A stretch of 64,000 nucleotides of DNA. Source: Granulosicoccus sp036478595. GTDB taxonomy: Bacteria; Pseudomonadota; Gammaproteobacteria; Granulosicoccales; Granulosicoccaceae. The stretch is taken from the NCBI GenBank assembly GCA_036478595.1, contig JAZGEF010000036.1, positions 164,595-228,594 on the forward strand. The letters are read 5' to 3'. The notes under the pieces are model-generated. The model was not told the origin of the DNA. It did not search any database and saw nothing but the letters and a program-made list of their open reading frames with translations. This document shows positions 53,659 to 61,793 of the stretch, piece by piece (positions within the stretch are counted from its first letter, which is position 1; every line of letters begins with the position of its first letter). The position numbers and the translations under genes were made by a program.

Positions 53659-54453
53659 CTAAACCGGTGTAGTACCGGCTTTATGTTGTTTGGCTGCCAG
53701 TAATTTCTTTTGGTATCGCGATTGCACCAAGTCGGTAACAACCAATACACCGATAACAAAGTAGAACGTAGTCTTACTCATTGGTACTACTGGATTGCCA
53801 AAAAATTCAAGATGCGCTAGATGACCACCTTCGCCTATCAGCATGATGCCCACCACAAACAGGATTAATAAACCCAATACTTCGTACATGCGGTTCTTTT
53901 CAAGAAACTCTGCGACATGGTCAGCCAGCCAGATCATTAAGATGCCACCAATTACGATTGCTGTCGCCATCACCCAAAACACATCGGTTAATGCCATTGC
54001 ACTCAAGATCGAATCGAATGAGAAAACTAAATTCATCAGCACGATCCAAAACAAAATAGTGCCCACCGATTTTGGTTTCGTATCGGTTTCATGCGAATCC
54101 TCCAAGCTGATCATATGCCAGATTTCTTTGATGGCTGTATAGATGATGAACACACCACCAAGCAACACAATCAGGCTATGTATATTGAATGAGCTATGCA
54201 CCCAATCGCCAATGTTGATTCCAAAAACGGGCTCTTGCACATATTGAATCAGTTGTACCAGCGCAAACAGCAGCACAATACGCAGTACGATAGCCAAACC
54301 GATGCCTACCTTTCTAACCATCGCTTGCTTGTCTGGTGGTGCACGTTTGGATTCAAGAGAGACATACAGCAGGTTGTCAAAACCCAGTACTGCCTGCAGC
54401 ACCACCAGAGCGCCCAAAGTAAAGAAATTCTCGAGATTCAGTAAACTATCCAT
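53659..54453 (-). CDS. TerC-family membrane protein
   Basis: A 264-residue protein with seven or more helices and the repeated TerC motif: VVLQAVLGFDNLLYVSLES with an Asp and FSFDSILSAMALT. Family members are linked to manganese export or tellurite resistance; which applies here is not known. ATG at 54453 is chosen, three codons after a TTG. It is convergent with apbE (9 bases between the stops) and has no partner gene. Confidence 0.9.
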   Translation of the reverse strand: MDSLLNLENFFTLGALVVLQAVLGFDNLLYVSLESKRAPPDKQAMVRKVGIGLAIVLRIVLLFALVQLIQYVQEPVFGINIGDWVHSSFNIHSLIVLLGGVFIIYTAIKEIWHMISLEDSHETDTKPKSVGTILFWIVLMNLVFSFDSILSAMALTDVFWVMATAIVIGGILMIWLADHVAEFLEKNRMYEVLGLLILFVVGIMLIGEGGHLAHLEFFGNPVVPMSKTTFYFVIGVLVVTDLVQSRYQKKLLAAKQHKAGTTPV

Positions 54454-54638
54454 ACATGCCAATAATTAAAGCCGATTGTTGTTTAGAAGTGTAGATCTAC
54501 GACCCGTATTTGCAATAGGCCGATCTAAGCCATCATCAGGAACGATTTGCCTGCAGTGCGCCCAAAGTCTGCATTGGCTGGTTTTGGGCACGCATCAGTA
54601 CGATACAATCACCATTCACGAAATAGGACGAACTTATA

Positions 54639-55649
54639 ATGGAATTATTGGTGGCTTTGGGGCTGGTTTGCCTGTCTTTTGGGGGCATTTGGTGGGTAGG
54701 TCGAGGCCTATATCGGCGAGTATTCTTTGATAGCATTGTTGCTCGACATACTCGCAATCAAGGCTCCAAACCTGTGCAGGCGATGACAGCCGCACTAGAA
54801 GAAAACGCGCAGGCTGAATTTGCAGAACTGGCCAACAACGCATCAATGAACGATCTACGAGAATTAAAAAACCGTGGCGATGTCGCTGATCATCCAGGAA
54901 GGGTGGCAGTGTTTCCAGGATACGCCAAAAATCATCCAAACGATGCGCGGGCGCAATATCTTAATGGGTGCTATCTGGTACGCAAAGCATGGGCAGCTCG
55001 CGGTTCAGGTACCGCTGATACGCTAAGCGATTCGGATGTTGAAAAATTTCATGGCCAGTTAAGTGATGGGCAAGCTGCACTACGCGGCTCGATTGAGCTC
55101 GACCCGAACATGCCAGACGCCTATGCCGAAATGCTGATAGTGATTAGAGGCGCCGGTTCTGAGGCGGAAGCAGGTAACTTATTTGATGAGGCGCGTAATC
55201 GGTTTCCAAATGATATTCAGCTGCATCAAAATATGCTCTTGTTGCTAACTGCCCGGTGGATGGGTTCTGATGAAACAGTACTGGAGTTTGCTCGCAACTA
55301 TGGCAATAGCGATAGTACCGGTAACCTGACTTGCTTGATACCATTTGCGCATTTGGAAATTTGGTACGGCAGTGATAGCGAAATCGTTACGTACTTTAAA
55401 GACAAAAATATTCGAAGAGAAATAAAGGCAGCATTCAAGCAATTTATTGTTTCTTCTGATGATGGTCAGCAATCGCAAGGACGTTTGGACGGGCTGCAGT
55501 ATTTTGCTTGCGCGTTTGGAATGATGGGTGACAACAAGAATGGAAAAAAAGCCTTTAAAAAAATGAGGGGCGGTTACTCCAGTGCTGCTTGGAGAATGTG
55601 GGAAGATCCAGAAGTGCTTTTTACCAAAGCCAAACTAGCAGTGACCTAA
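54639..55649 (+). CDS. DUF4034-like membrane-anchored protein
   Basis: A 336-residue protein with one N-terminal helix (ELLVALGLVCLSFGGIWWVG) and a repeat-rich body. The patterns ARAQYLNGCYLVRKAWAARG, LRGSIELDPNMPDAYAEML and LLLTARWMGSDETVLEFARN match the DUF4034 type of helical repeat as I remember it. Function is unknown. It starts after its own 180-base upstream region and is convergent with the methyltransferase gene (4 bases between stops). Confidence 0.75.
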   Translation: MELLVALGLVCLSFGGIWWVGRGLYRRVFFDSIVARHTRNQGSKPVQAMTAALEENAQAEFAELANNASMNDLRELKNRGDVADHPGRVAVFPGYAKNHPNDARAQYLNGCYLVRKAWAARGSGTADTLSDSDVEKFHGQLSDGQAALRGSIELDPNMPDAYAEMLIVIRGAGSEAEAGNLFDEARNRFPNDIQLHQNMLLLLTARWMGSDETVLEFARNYGNSDSTGNLTCLIPFAHLEIWYGSDSEIVTYFKDKNIRREIKAAFKQFIVSSDDGQQSQGRLDGLQYFACAFGMMGDNKNGKKAFKKMRGGYSSAAWRMWEDPEVLFTKAKLAVT

Positions 55650-55653
55650 TAGC

Positions 55654-56274
55654 TTATTGCTTGTATAGTGTGATGTAGAAGGCATTTGCTTGTTGTTTGA
55701 GCATGTAAGGCTTGTCTTTTATGTCGACGCTCGCAATCAAGCCATCGCGTTGTAGTGCTTTAATCTGCGGTTCTACATCGCCTTCATAGTAGTGCGGGCG
55801 ACAGCTAAACAAAAACGGGCAGCCGGGTTTCAGTATGCGTAACATCTCGCGCAAAAACACGCCTTTAAATCGCGCGGTATAAACACCGACACTAATTACT
55901 GCATCGTATGTAGCACTTTTGATGTCAACGGCTTTGCCGTAGTCAGCATATTCTAATCGAATGTAGGCATCGATACTTTCGGCAAGCTTGCGCATTTCAT
56001 CCGAAAAATCCGCACCCACAATATTGTTATAGCCTTGCTCGCCCAAAAATTTGCCAACAATGCCGGTACCGCAGCCAGCATCGTAAATTAGGGCATTGGT
56101 ATTTTCAAGCATTGGCATAAATGCGTCGGTTGCTAGTTGAGGTGCAACATAGCCAAACTCGTCTAGATCGCTGTCATAATGCTCGGCCCAATCGCTATAC
56201 AAGCTCACTACCTCAGCAGGGTCGGTTGCCACAATGAGCTTGTTGACTAGCTTGTGAAGTCGGTCATTGTCCAT
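55654..56274 (-). CDS. SAM-dependent methyltransferase (class I)
   Basis: A 206-residue methyltransferase. SAM motif I is LIYDAGCGTGIVGKFLGEQG, and motif II-like parts are VGADFSDEMRKLAE and DAVISVGVYT. The start at 56274 gives MDNDRLHKLVNKLIVATDP; the frame is open for a further 85 codons upstream but would run far into the DMT transporter gene on the other strand, so I reject that. The WAEHYDSDLDEFGY segment is like Williams-Beuren-type methyltransferases. The acceptor is unknown. Confidence 0.87.
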   Translation of the reverse strand: MDNDRLHKLVNKLIVATDPAEVVSLYSDWAEHYDSDLDEFGYVAPQLATDAFMPMLENTNALIYDAGCGTGIVGKFLGEQGYNNIVGADFSDEMRKLAESIDAYIRLEYADYGKAVDIKSATYDAVISVGVYTARFKGVFLREMLRILKPGCPFLFSCRPHYYEGDVEPQIKALQRDGLIASVDIKDKPYMLKQQANAFYITLYKQ

Positions 56275-56371
56275 CGGTTTATCCTGTTTACGAACGTTGG
56301 GGCAGTTATCGTTGCCTAGGAAACGATTTGGGCTAATATAGCCCAGCGATTTACCAGGTGGCAAGTAAACA

Positions 56372-57253
56372 ATGACAGGCATACTTTGGGGGCTTTTAGG
56401 AGCTATTTTTATCGGTGCCTCTGACTGCATAGCGCGCGTAACCGCTAGGCGGGTGTCGCTTGGTGTGTTAGTGCTGTGCGTCATGTTGGTGTCGTTCTCT
56501 TCACTTAATTTGCATGCATTGTTGTTCAATAGCTGGCCTGAGTGGCATCCACGGGCCTGGCTGCTTTCGGGCGTCAGTGGAGCGCTTAACGTTGTGGTGC
56601 TGTCGCTTCTTTATTCAGCCTTGGTACGCGGACCGGTTGCAGTGGCATCACCCACCGCATCAGTGTTTGTTGTGTTGCTACTGGGTTTAAACGTAGTAGC
56701 CGGGGAGAGCTGGACTATCTGGCAGATAGCAGCCACGGTTATCGTGTTTGGTGGTGTGTTCATGTTGTCACGAGAATCGGCCGTTGATAAAGATGCGCAA
56801 TACGATGCAGCTTGGTTACGTATAACGGTGATGTATGCATTAGGAGCTGCAATCACCGTTGCGTTACGAATGTTTCTTGCGCAAGAAGCGAGTGATTTAA
56901 TTGACCCTATGTCTGCGCTATATCTTAATCGTGGGTTTGCACTGATTGCAGTGGTGTTACTGATCCTGTTTCAATTGATTAAAGGCTTACAACTGAGTTG
57001 GCCCAAAGGTAGGCGAATGATGTGGCTGGTGGTGCTGCAATCAACGCTTGAAACCTTGGCTTTGGGTGCATTTTTGATAGGCTCTCAAGATGGCAATCGA
57101 ATTTCGGCTACGATAGGGTTTGCAGGTTTTGCTGCCGCGACCACTATCGCTGCGCGTATTTGGCTTGGTGAAAAAATAGGCTTACAACGTGCGCTATGGA
57201 TTGGGGTGGTGGCAATGGGGATCGTGTTGGCCGTGCTGGGAACACCTAAGTAA
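56372..57253 (+). CDS. EamA/DMT-family transporter
   Basis: A 293-residue membrane protein with ten likely helices in two EamA repeats, for example SASVFVVLLLGLNVVAGESW in the first half and ATTIAARIWLGEKIGLQRAL in the second. The family exports amino acids or other metabolites. It has a divergent methyltransferase gene 98 bases upstream. A sulfatase fragment begins 36 bases after its stop, in the same reading frame. Confidence 0.9.
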   Translation: MTGILWGLLGAIFIGASDCIARVTARRVSLGVLVLCVMLVSFSSLNLHALLFNSWPEWHPRAWLLSGVSGALNVVVLSLLYSALVRGPVAVASPTASVFVVLLLGLNVVAGESWTIWQIAATVIVFGGVFMLSRESAVDKDAQYDAAWLRITVMYALGAAITVALRMFLAQEASDLIDPMSALYLNRGFALIAVVLLILFQLIKGLQLSWPKGRRMMWLVVLQSTLETLALGAFLIGSQDGNRISATIGFAGFAAATTIAARIWLGEKIGLQRALWIGVVAMGIVLAVLGTPK

Positions 57254-57289
57254 ACTGACTATACTAGTGATATATTCGCGAAACAGTTT

Positions 57290-57565
57290 ATGACCGAAGA
57301 CGGCTGGGCGCAGTATTACCCCGGTAGTAGCGCCATTCGTTTAGCCAATTTCAAACTGGTCAGAAAGTACGGCCAAGTATGGGAGCTATACGACATGGAG
57401 ATAGATCGCACTGAGCTTAATAATCTGGCAGGGCAAAAAGCGCCGCTGGAGCAAGAGATGTTAAATCAATATAGCGACTGGGCAGGCCAGACAGGTGTGT
57501 TAGATTGGGATGTCGCTCTGCCAAAATCACTTAAGGCATGGAAACTTGAGGGCGTTGATGGATAA
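57290..57565 (+). pseudogene. C-terminal fragment of an arylsulfatase
   Basis: The 91-residue frame reads SSAIRLANFKLVRKYGQVWE and then LYDMEIDRTELNNLAG, the closing strand-helix part of sulfatases, and ends VLDWDVALP. The alkaline-phosphatase-type catalytic domain with the formylglycine site is completely missing; only 36 bases separate this frame from the DMT transporter. It is a remnant of a once full-length gene. Confidence 0.8.
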
Positions 57566-57574
57566 GCATAAACA

Positions 57575-58217
57575 ATGTCGATTGAGCTAGATCATTTTTT
57601 TATTCTCACGAAGGAAGCTGCCTCACAGGCGGATCAACTTCTGGATTTTGGAATTATTGAAGGTGCTAGTAAGAAGCACTCGGGCCAGGGTACAGCTAAT
57701 CGTCGATTTTTCTTAAACAATACATGCTTAGAATTTTTATACGTGTGTGATGAAAACGAAGCGCTAAACGGCCCAGGCAAAGGCTTACGGTTATTAGAAC
57801 GAAGCAGCAATGTAAATGCTTCGCCATTTGGCTTGGTAATGAAAACAGTCCCGAACACACACGATGTACCGTTTGTGGGTTGGAAGTATTGCCCCGATTA
57901 TTTTGAAAGCGACCAGTGTTTTCATGTAGGCAGTAATTCTGATGCGATCGAAGAACCACTTTGCATCGTGATGCCAGAAAACCTTCCTCAAGCTAAAAAC
58001 CTTAGCTGTACCCGAGAATCCGGATTGGCAGCTCACTGAATTGTGCGTTAGCGTGCAAGGCGCTGAGATGTCTCATCCTATGGCCGAAATTTCCATATGT
58101 CATAACATTGCTGTCAAGCTTAACGAGCCTCATTATTTGGAGTTGACGTTTAACGAAGGAGTTAAACGCATGCGTAAAGACTTTACGCCCGATCTGCCAT
58201 TAGTCATTAATTGGTAA
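57575..58217 (+). pseudogene. VOC (glyoxalase-like) gene with a +1 frameshift
   Basis: The first frame (57575-58039) reads a VOC-type protein beginning MSIELDHFFILT and passing through EGASKKHSGQGTANRRFFLN and LEFLYVCDENEAL. After PLCIVMPENLPQ it fails, while another frame continues with ENPDWQLTELCVSVQGAEMS and ends LVINW at the TAA of 58215-58217. Removing one A from the run of five at 57995-57999 joins the two into 213 residues. Either the gene is broken or the base is an assembly error. Confidence 0.85.
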
Positions 58218-58394
58218 GGAGGGCCTAGCGCTCAATGCGTGCCGATAACTTACCTTTAGCTGTTAGTGTGAGTATTGTTGCGTCAGTGATCGGGATATTT
58301 GATTTTGCATAGGGATGGCTTTAATTGTAATGTCTGGTGTTTTATCTATTCGCTCAGGCCTACCCCGCAAAGGCGTGAGGGAATGACGTCGTTC

Positions 58395-58661
58395 CTAAGG
58401 GCTTCGTATGGCGAAGCGAGAAAGGTGCGCATGGTTTTGATTTAAAAAGCGTTCTGTTGATGCTGGATTTTTCTCGAGATGCTTTGCAGGGCGAATAGGG
58501 CGTTTGACTTGTTCGCCAGTACAATTGGGGCAGATGTTATCAAAGTGAGCTTCTACGCAATCGTTGCAGAACGTACATTCAAAACTGCAAATACGGGCAT
58601 CCTGGCTGTCAGCAGGTAAATCAGTATCACAACATTCGCAATTGGGTTTTAGCTTAAGCAT
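58395..58661 (-). CDS. DUF1272 zinc-finger protein
   Basis: An 88-residue protein with nine cysteines: KPNCECCDTDLPADSQDARI, CSFECTFCNDC, then NICPNCTGEQVKRPIRP. This is the DUF1272 pattern, thought to bind zinc, function unknown. The start at 58661 (MLKLKPNCECC) is that of the family; an upstream ATG at 58709 would add 16 residues. Confidence 0.92.
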   Translation of the reverse strand: MLKLKPNCECCDTDLPADSQDARICSFECTFCNDCVEAHFDNICPNCTGEQVKRPIRPAKHLEKNPASTERFLNQNHAHLSRFAIRSP

Positions 58662-58920
58662 TTTGCCTCTGTGTGTATAATTTAGCACTAGTCTACCAAA
58701 TAGATTCACGGGGAATAGATGGCTTCATGGTCTCATTTCGAAAAACCTTAGAGCGCGGTACTAACAATAAACGAAGATATCGAAGAAGCTCCAGTTAAGA
58801 GTGCAATAAAATTGGAGCTAAGGGCGTCGCCATTGTCATAGCACTTATGCTGTAACCGGATGACACTGCAAGTAATTTGTGGCATTGTCGAAGGCATTAG
58901 GATAAATGTTAGAGAAGGAT

Positions 58921-59550
58921 ATGTTTATACCGCCACCAATGAAAGAGGATCGACTGGACGTATTGCATTCGCTAATTGATCAGCATCCGTTTGGTGCAGT
59001 GGTGACTTGTGGTGCAGATGGCCCTACAGCTGAGCACATACCTTTTGTCGTACATAGCGAGCTAACTACCAATGGCACACTACGTGGCCATGTGGCTATT
59101 CGTAACCCAATTGTTGAAGCAGCCAGCGCTGAGCCAAACACGCTGGTTATTTTTCAGGGGCCGCACACTTATATTTCACCATCGTGGTACGCATCGAAAG
59201 CAGAACATGGAAAGGTTGTCCCAACCTGGAACTACGCCATTGTCCATGCTTACGGCAAATTAACGGTTACACATGATGAAACTTGGCTAAGAGAGCACCT
59301 CGCATCACTAACCTTGGCACATGAAGCGAATCAACCCATTCCCTGGAAACCCGAAGACGCACCTGCTAAGTTTTTAGGCCAGCAGATAAAAGGTATTGTG
59401 GGCATTGAGATAAAGATCGACCGTTTCCAGGGAAAATGGAAAATTAGCCAGAACAAGAATGCTGCTGATAAGAGTGGAGTGGTAGCAGGCTTGCGAGAAG
59501 TGGCATCTGAAAACGCCACTGCGATGGCTGATCTGGTGCAAGAGCCTTAA
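58921..59550 (+). CDS. PaiB-like FMN-binding protein
   Basis: A 209-residue split-barrel protein of the PaiB family (FMN-binding, described as negative regulator of sporulation genes in Bacillus; a role here is not clear). MFIPPPMKEDRLDVLHSLID, then IFQGPHTYISPSWYASKAEH and VPTWNYAIVHAYGKL are family parts. AGAAGG is close ahead of the 58921 ATG; ATG 58906 with AGGA is an alternative that adds five residues. Confidence 0.9.
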   Translation: MFIPPPMKEDRLDVLHSLIDQHPFGAVVTCGADGPTAEHIPFVVHSELTTNGTLRGHVAIRNPIVEAASAEPNTLVIFQGPHTYISPSWYASKAEHGKVVPTWNYAIVHAYGKLTVTHDETWLREHLASLTLAHEANQPIPWKPEDAPAKFLGQQIKGIVGIEIKIDRFQGKWKISQNKNAADKSGVVAGLREVASENATAMADLVQEP

Positions 59551-59597
59551 TGCGATATCACGAGTTATTATTACTGTAGCTACAATCGGAAATCACC

Positions 59598-60344
59598 ATG
59601 GCAACAATGCTTTCTGTAAACCTTAATGCGATAGCGCAACTTCGTAATCGGCGTGATTTGCCTTGGCCAAGCGTTGTCGAAATGGGGCGTATTGCTCTGT
59701 CTACCGGTGCGCACGGTTTAACCATTCACCCCAGGCCTGATGAGCGGCATATTCGATTTTCGGATATACCTGATTTACATAAGCTCATAAAAGATGATTT
59801 CCCTTCCGCGGAATTTAACATTGAAGGTTATCCCACGGAGCAATTTTTAGAAATTGCCGAATCGTTCAAACCTGATCAAATTACACTAGTACCTGACGAC
59901 CCATCTCAAGCAACCTCTGATCACGGTTGGGATTTTCAAGCCAATCATAATTTATTAACGGCCTCGATTGATCGTTTGTCCAAATTGGGTATACGTACCG
60001 CGCTGTTTGCTGATCCTGATCCTGCTGGCATTCCATGGGCGGTAAATACAGGGTGTGACCGATTGGAGTTTTACACCGGTCCTTATGGCGGCTCATACGA
60101 TAATCCAGCTGTTGAAGCCGAAGAGCTTGAAAAGTTGGGCGCAGCTGCTAAAGCAGCTCTTGGCGCGGGTTTAGGCATCAATGCAGGTCATGATTTAACG
60201 GTAGATAACTTACCAGCATTGATAAAACAACTCCCTGAACTTGCTGAGGTGTCCATCGGGCATGGGCTTACGGCGGATGCGTTAATTTATGGTATGGAAG
60301 AAACGATCAAACGATTCTTGAGAGCTTGTGGGCGTGAAGCATAA
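59598..60344 (+). CDS. pdxJ: Pyridoxine 5'-phosphate synthase
   Basis: Condenses 1-deoxyxylulose 5-phosphate with 3-amino-2-oxopropyl phosphate to make vitamin B6. MLSVNLNAIAQLRN (with RNRRDLPWPS), the active-site GLTIHPRPDERHI, and AGHDLTVDNL and SIGHGL near the end are present. Length 248. It is not next to recO or acpS as in E. coli; sequence details suggest the divergent class often found in marine and environmental bacteria. Confidence 0.95.
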   Translation: MATMLSVNLNAIAQLRNRRDLPWPSVVEMGRIALSTGAHGLTIHPRPDERHIRFSDIPDLHKLIKDDFPSAEFNIEGYPTEQFLEIAESFKPDQITLVPDDPSQATSDHGWDFQANHNLLTASIDRLSKLGIRTALFADPDPAGIPWAVNTGCDRLEFYTGPYGGSYDNPAVEAEELEKLGAAAKAALGAGLGINAGHDLTVDNLPALIKQLPELAEVSIGHGLTADALIYGMEETIKRFLRACGREA

Positions 60345-60406
60345 GCCGTATTCAAAAGATTAAGAATTAATCAAAAAGCAACAGTGCTCAAGGGGTAGAT
60401 CGGAAA

Positions 60407-60727
60407 ATGCCTAAATTGAAAGAACAACTCATAGAGATATTCACAGCAATGCCCAATGTGAGTGTGGAACGGTGGAAAAATACCGAGCTACTTGGTGTGA
60501 ACTACAAAGGTAAAGAGGTTGCGCATTTTCAAACAGGCAGTAACAATGAATTAGATATTCGTTTGTCTCCGGCCATCATCAAACGCGAAAAACTCACCAA
60601 AGCCGAAGGCACAAAAAGCCATCCTGATCGATCGCTCAATTCTCGCTGGATTGTGATGGGGTTTAAAAAAGCCAAAGATTTGGAAAAAATGGCGAAGCTT
60701 GTGAAGCTGGCGATCGAGCTTCGATAG
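60407..60727 (+). CDS. DUF5519 (luciferase-domain-like) protein
   Basis: A 106-residue protein with LIEIFTAMPNVSVERWKNTE, EVAHFQTGSNNELDIRLSPA and SRWIVMGFKKAKDLEKMAKL, which looks like the DUF5519 fold found at the N-terminus of some plant and fungal luciferase-domain proteins. Function is unknown. CGGAAA precedes the ATG. Confidence 0.7.
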   Translation: MPKLKEQLIEIFTAMPNVSVERWKNTELLGVNYKGKEVAHFQTGSNNELDIRLSPAIIKREKLTKAEGTKSHPDRSLNSRWIVMGFKKAKDLEKMAKLVKLAIELR

Positions 60728-60802
60728 TGTTACTGGTGTACTTGGAATGGCGTTACGGTTGACTAGGATATTGCCACCCATTGTTTGGCAACAGCAACTC
60801 GA

Positions 60803-61231
60803 TCATTGGGTTGATTTAACATAGCGCAGCACACCAGCGATTGATGGACCGGTTATATTATCGCTTGGGTGATTAACGCCGTCGAATACGACTACCTTTT
60901 CAAAATCGAATGGGCTTACGCTTTCAATGCACGCAACATTAACACCGTATTGCTCGGGGTTAGATCGGCGCTGATGATGTGTGTAAATGCCGCAGTTGCT
61001 ACAGAAGTAGTGCTTGGCAGCGCCGGTGTTAAATTGATATTCCTTTAGTTGATCTTGACCCTGTGTGATTTCGATATCGGCAAGTTGCGCGGACACCGCA
61101 ATGGCCCCGCGCATTCTGCAATAAGAGCATGTGCAACGGCGGATGGAATTGAATTCACCACTCAATCGTACGGAAAATATTACTGCGCCACAGTGACAGT
61201 TTGCGTTGTGAGCTTTACGGTTATCTAGCAT
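60803..61231 (-). CDS. GFA-family zinc protein
   Basis: A 142-residue protein of the glutathione-dependent formaldehyde-activating family. The zinc motifs are NCHCGAVIF (Cys12, Cys14), CTCSYCRMRG (Cys33, Cys35, Cys38) and HYFCSNCGIYTHHQR. Most members are not tested as formaldehyde-activating enzymes. It is cotranscribed or at least on the same strand with the CMD gene 40 bases upstream. Confidence 0.92.
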   Translation of the reverse strand: MLDNRKAHNANCHCGAVIFSVRLSGEFNSIRRCTCSYCRMRGAIAVSAQLADIEITQGQDQLKEYQFNTGAAKHYFCSNCGIYTHHQRRSNPEQYGVNVACIESVSPFDFEKVVVFDGVNHPSDNITGPSIAGVLRYVKSTQ

Positions 61232-61271
61232 CGCATGACTTGGTTACTATGACTTGGTTGTTTTAACTTGG

Positions 61272-61652
61272 TTAAATGAGATCTTTTTCTTCTAATATTT
61301 TTCGCGCAACGCGAAAGCACTCTAGGCTTTGCGGCACGCCGCAGTAGATCCCGATGACATGAATGATCGCACGGATCTCTTCAGCACTCACACCATTGGT
61401 AATTGCACCTCGGCAATGAATTTCCCATTCGTGCATCTTGCCTAAGGCGCCGAGCATTGAAAGGTTCATCATTGATCGCGTCTTGGCGTCAATGGCATCA
61501 TCGCCCCAGCCAAACCCCCAGCACCATTCAGTCATGGCTTCTTGGAATGGGCGTGTGAAGTCGTCAGCGGCGGCGAGGTTTTTCTCAACGTACTCTGCAC
61601 CTAAGGTGGCTTTGCGTTGTTGTAAACCGAGTTCGAATCGTTCTTTGCTCAT
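61272..61652 (-). CDS. Carboxymuconolactone decarboxylase-family protein
   Basis: A 126-residue PcaC-like protein: EAMTEWCWGFGWGDDAIDAK, then TRSMMNLSMLGALGKMHEWE and EIRAIIHVIGIYCGVPQS. The CxxC of the AhpD-type peroxidases is missing, so this is of the PcaC type, and activity on carboxymuconolactone is not shown by its neighbours. It is divergent from the TPP enzyme gene and might share substrates with it. Confidence 0.9.
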   Translation of the reverse strand: MSKERFELGLQQRKATLGAEYVEKNLAAADDFTRPFQEAMTEWCWGFGWGDDAIDAKTRSMMNLSMLGALGKMHEWEIHCRGAITNGVSAEEIRAIIHVIGIYCGVPQSLECFRVARKILEEKDLI

Positions 61653-61793
61653 GAGTGCCTCTGAGGCTGTAAATGATATAAATTAGGGTATCTGTTAAGC
61701 CAATGGTTTGCAACAGATTGGCGAGCTTGTAGCTTGGCTTCAATACCCGCGTGATAGAATTATCCTTACGATTGCCTTAACACGACAACACCC

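Noticed and set aside
56275..56529. 85-codon N-terminal extension of the methyltransferase frame
   Set aside because: It lies antisense to the start of the DMT transporter and does not resemble the family; the ATG at 56274 gives a normal N-terminus.
58360..58425. Small hairpin CTTCG-TATGG-CGAAG after the VOC gene as a terminator
   Set aside because: The stem is only five base pairs and no T run follows.
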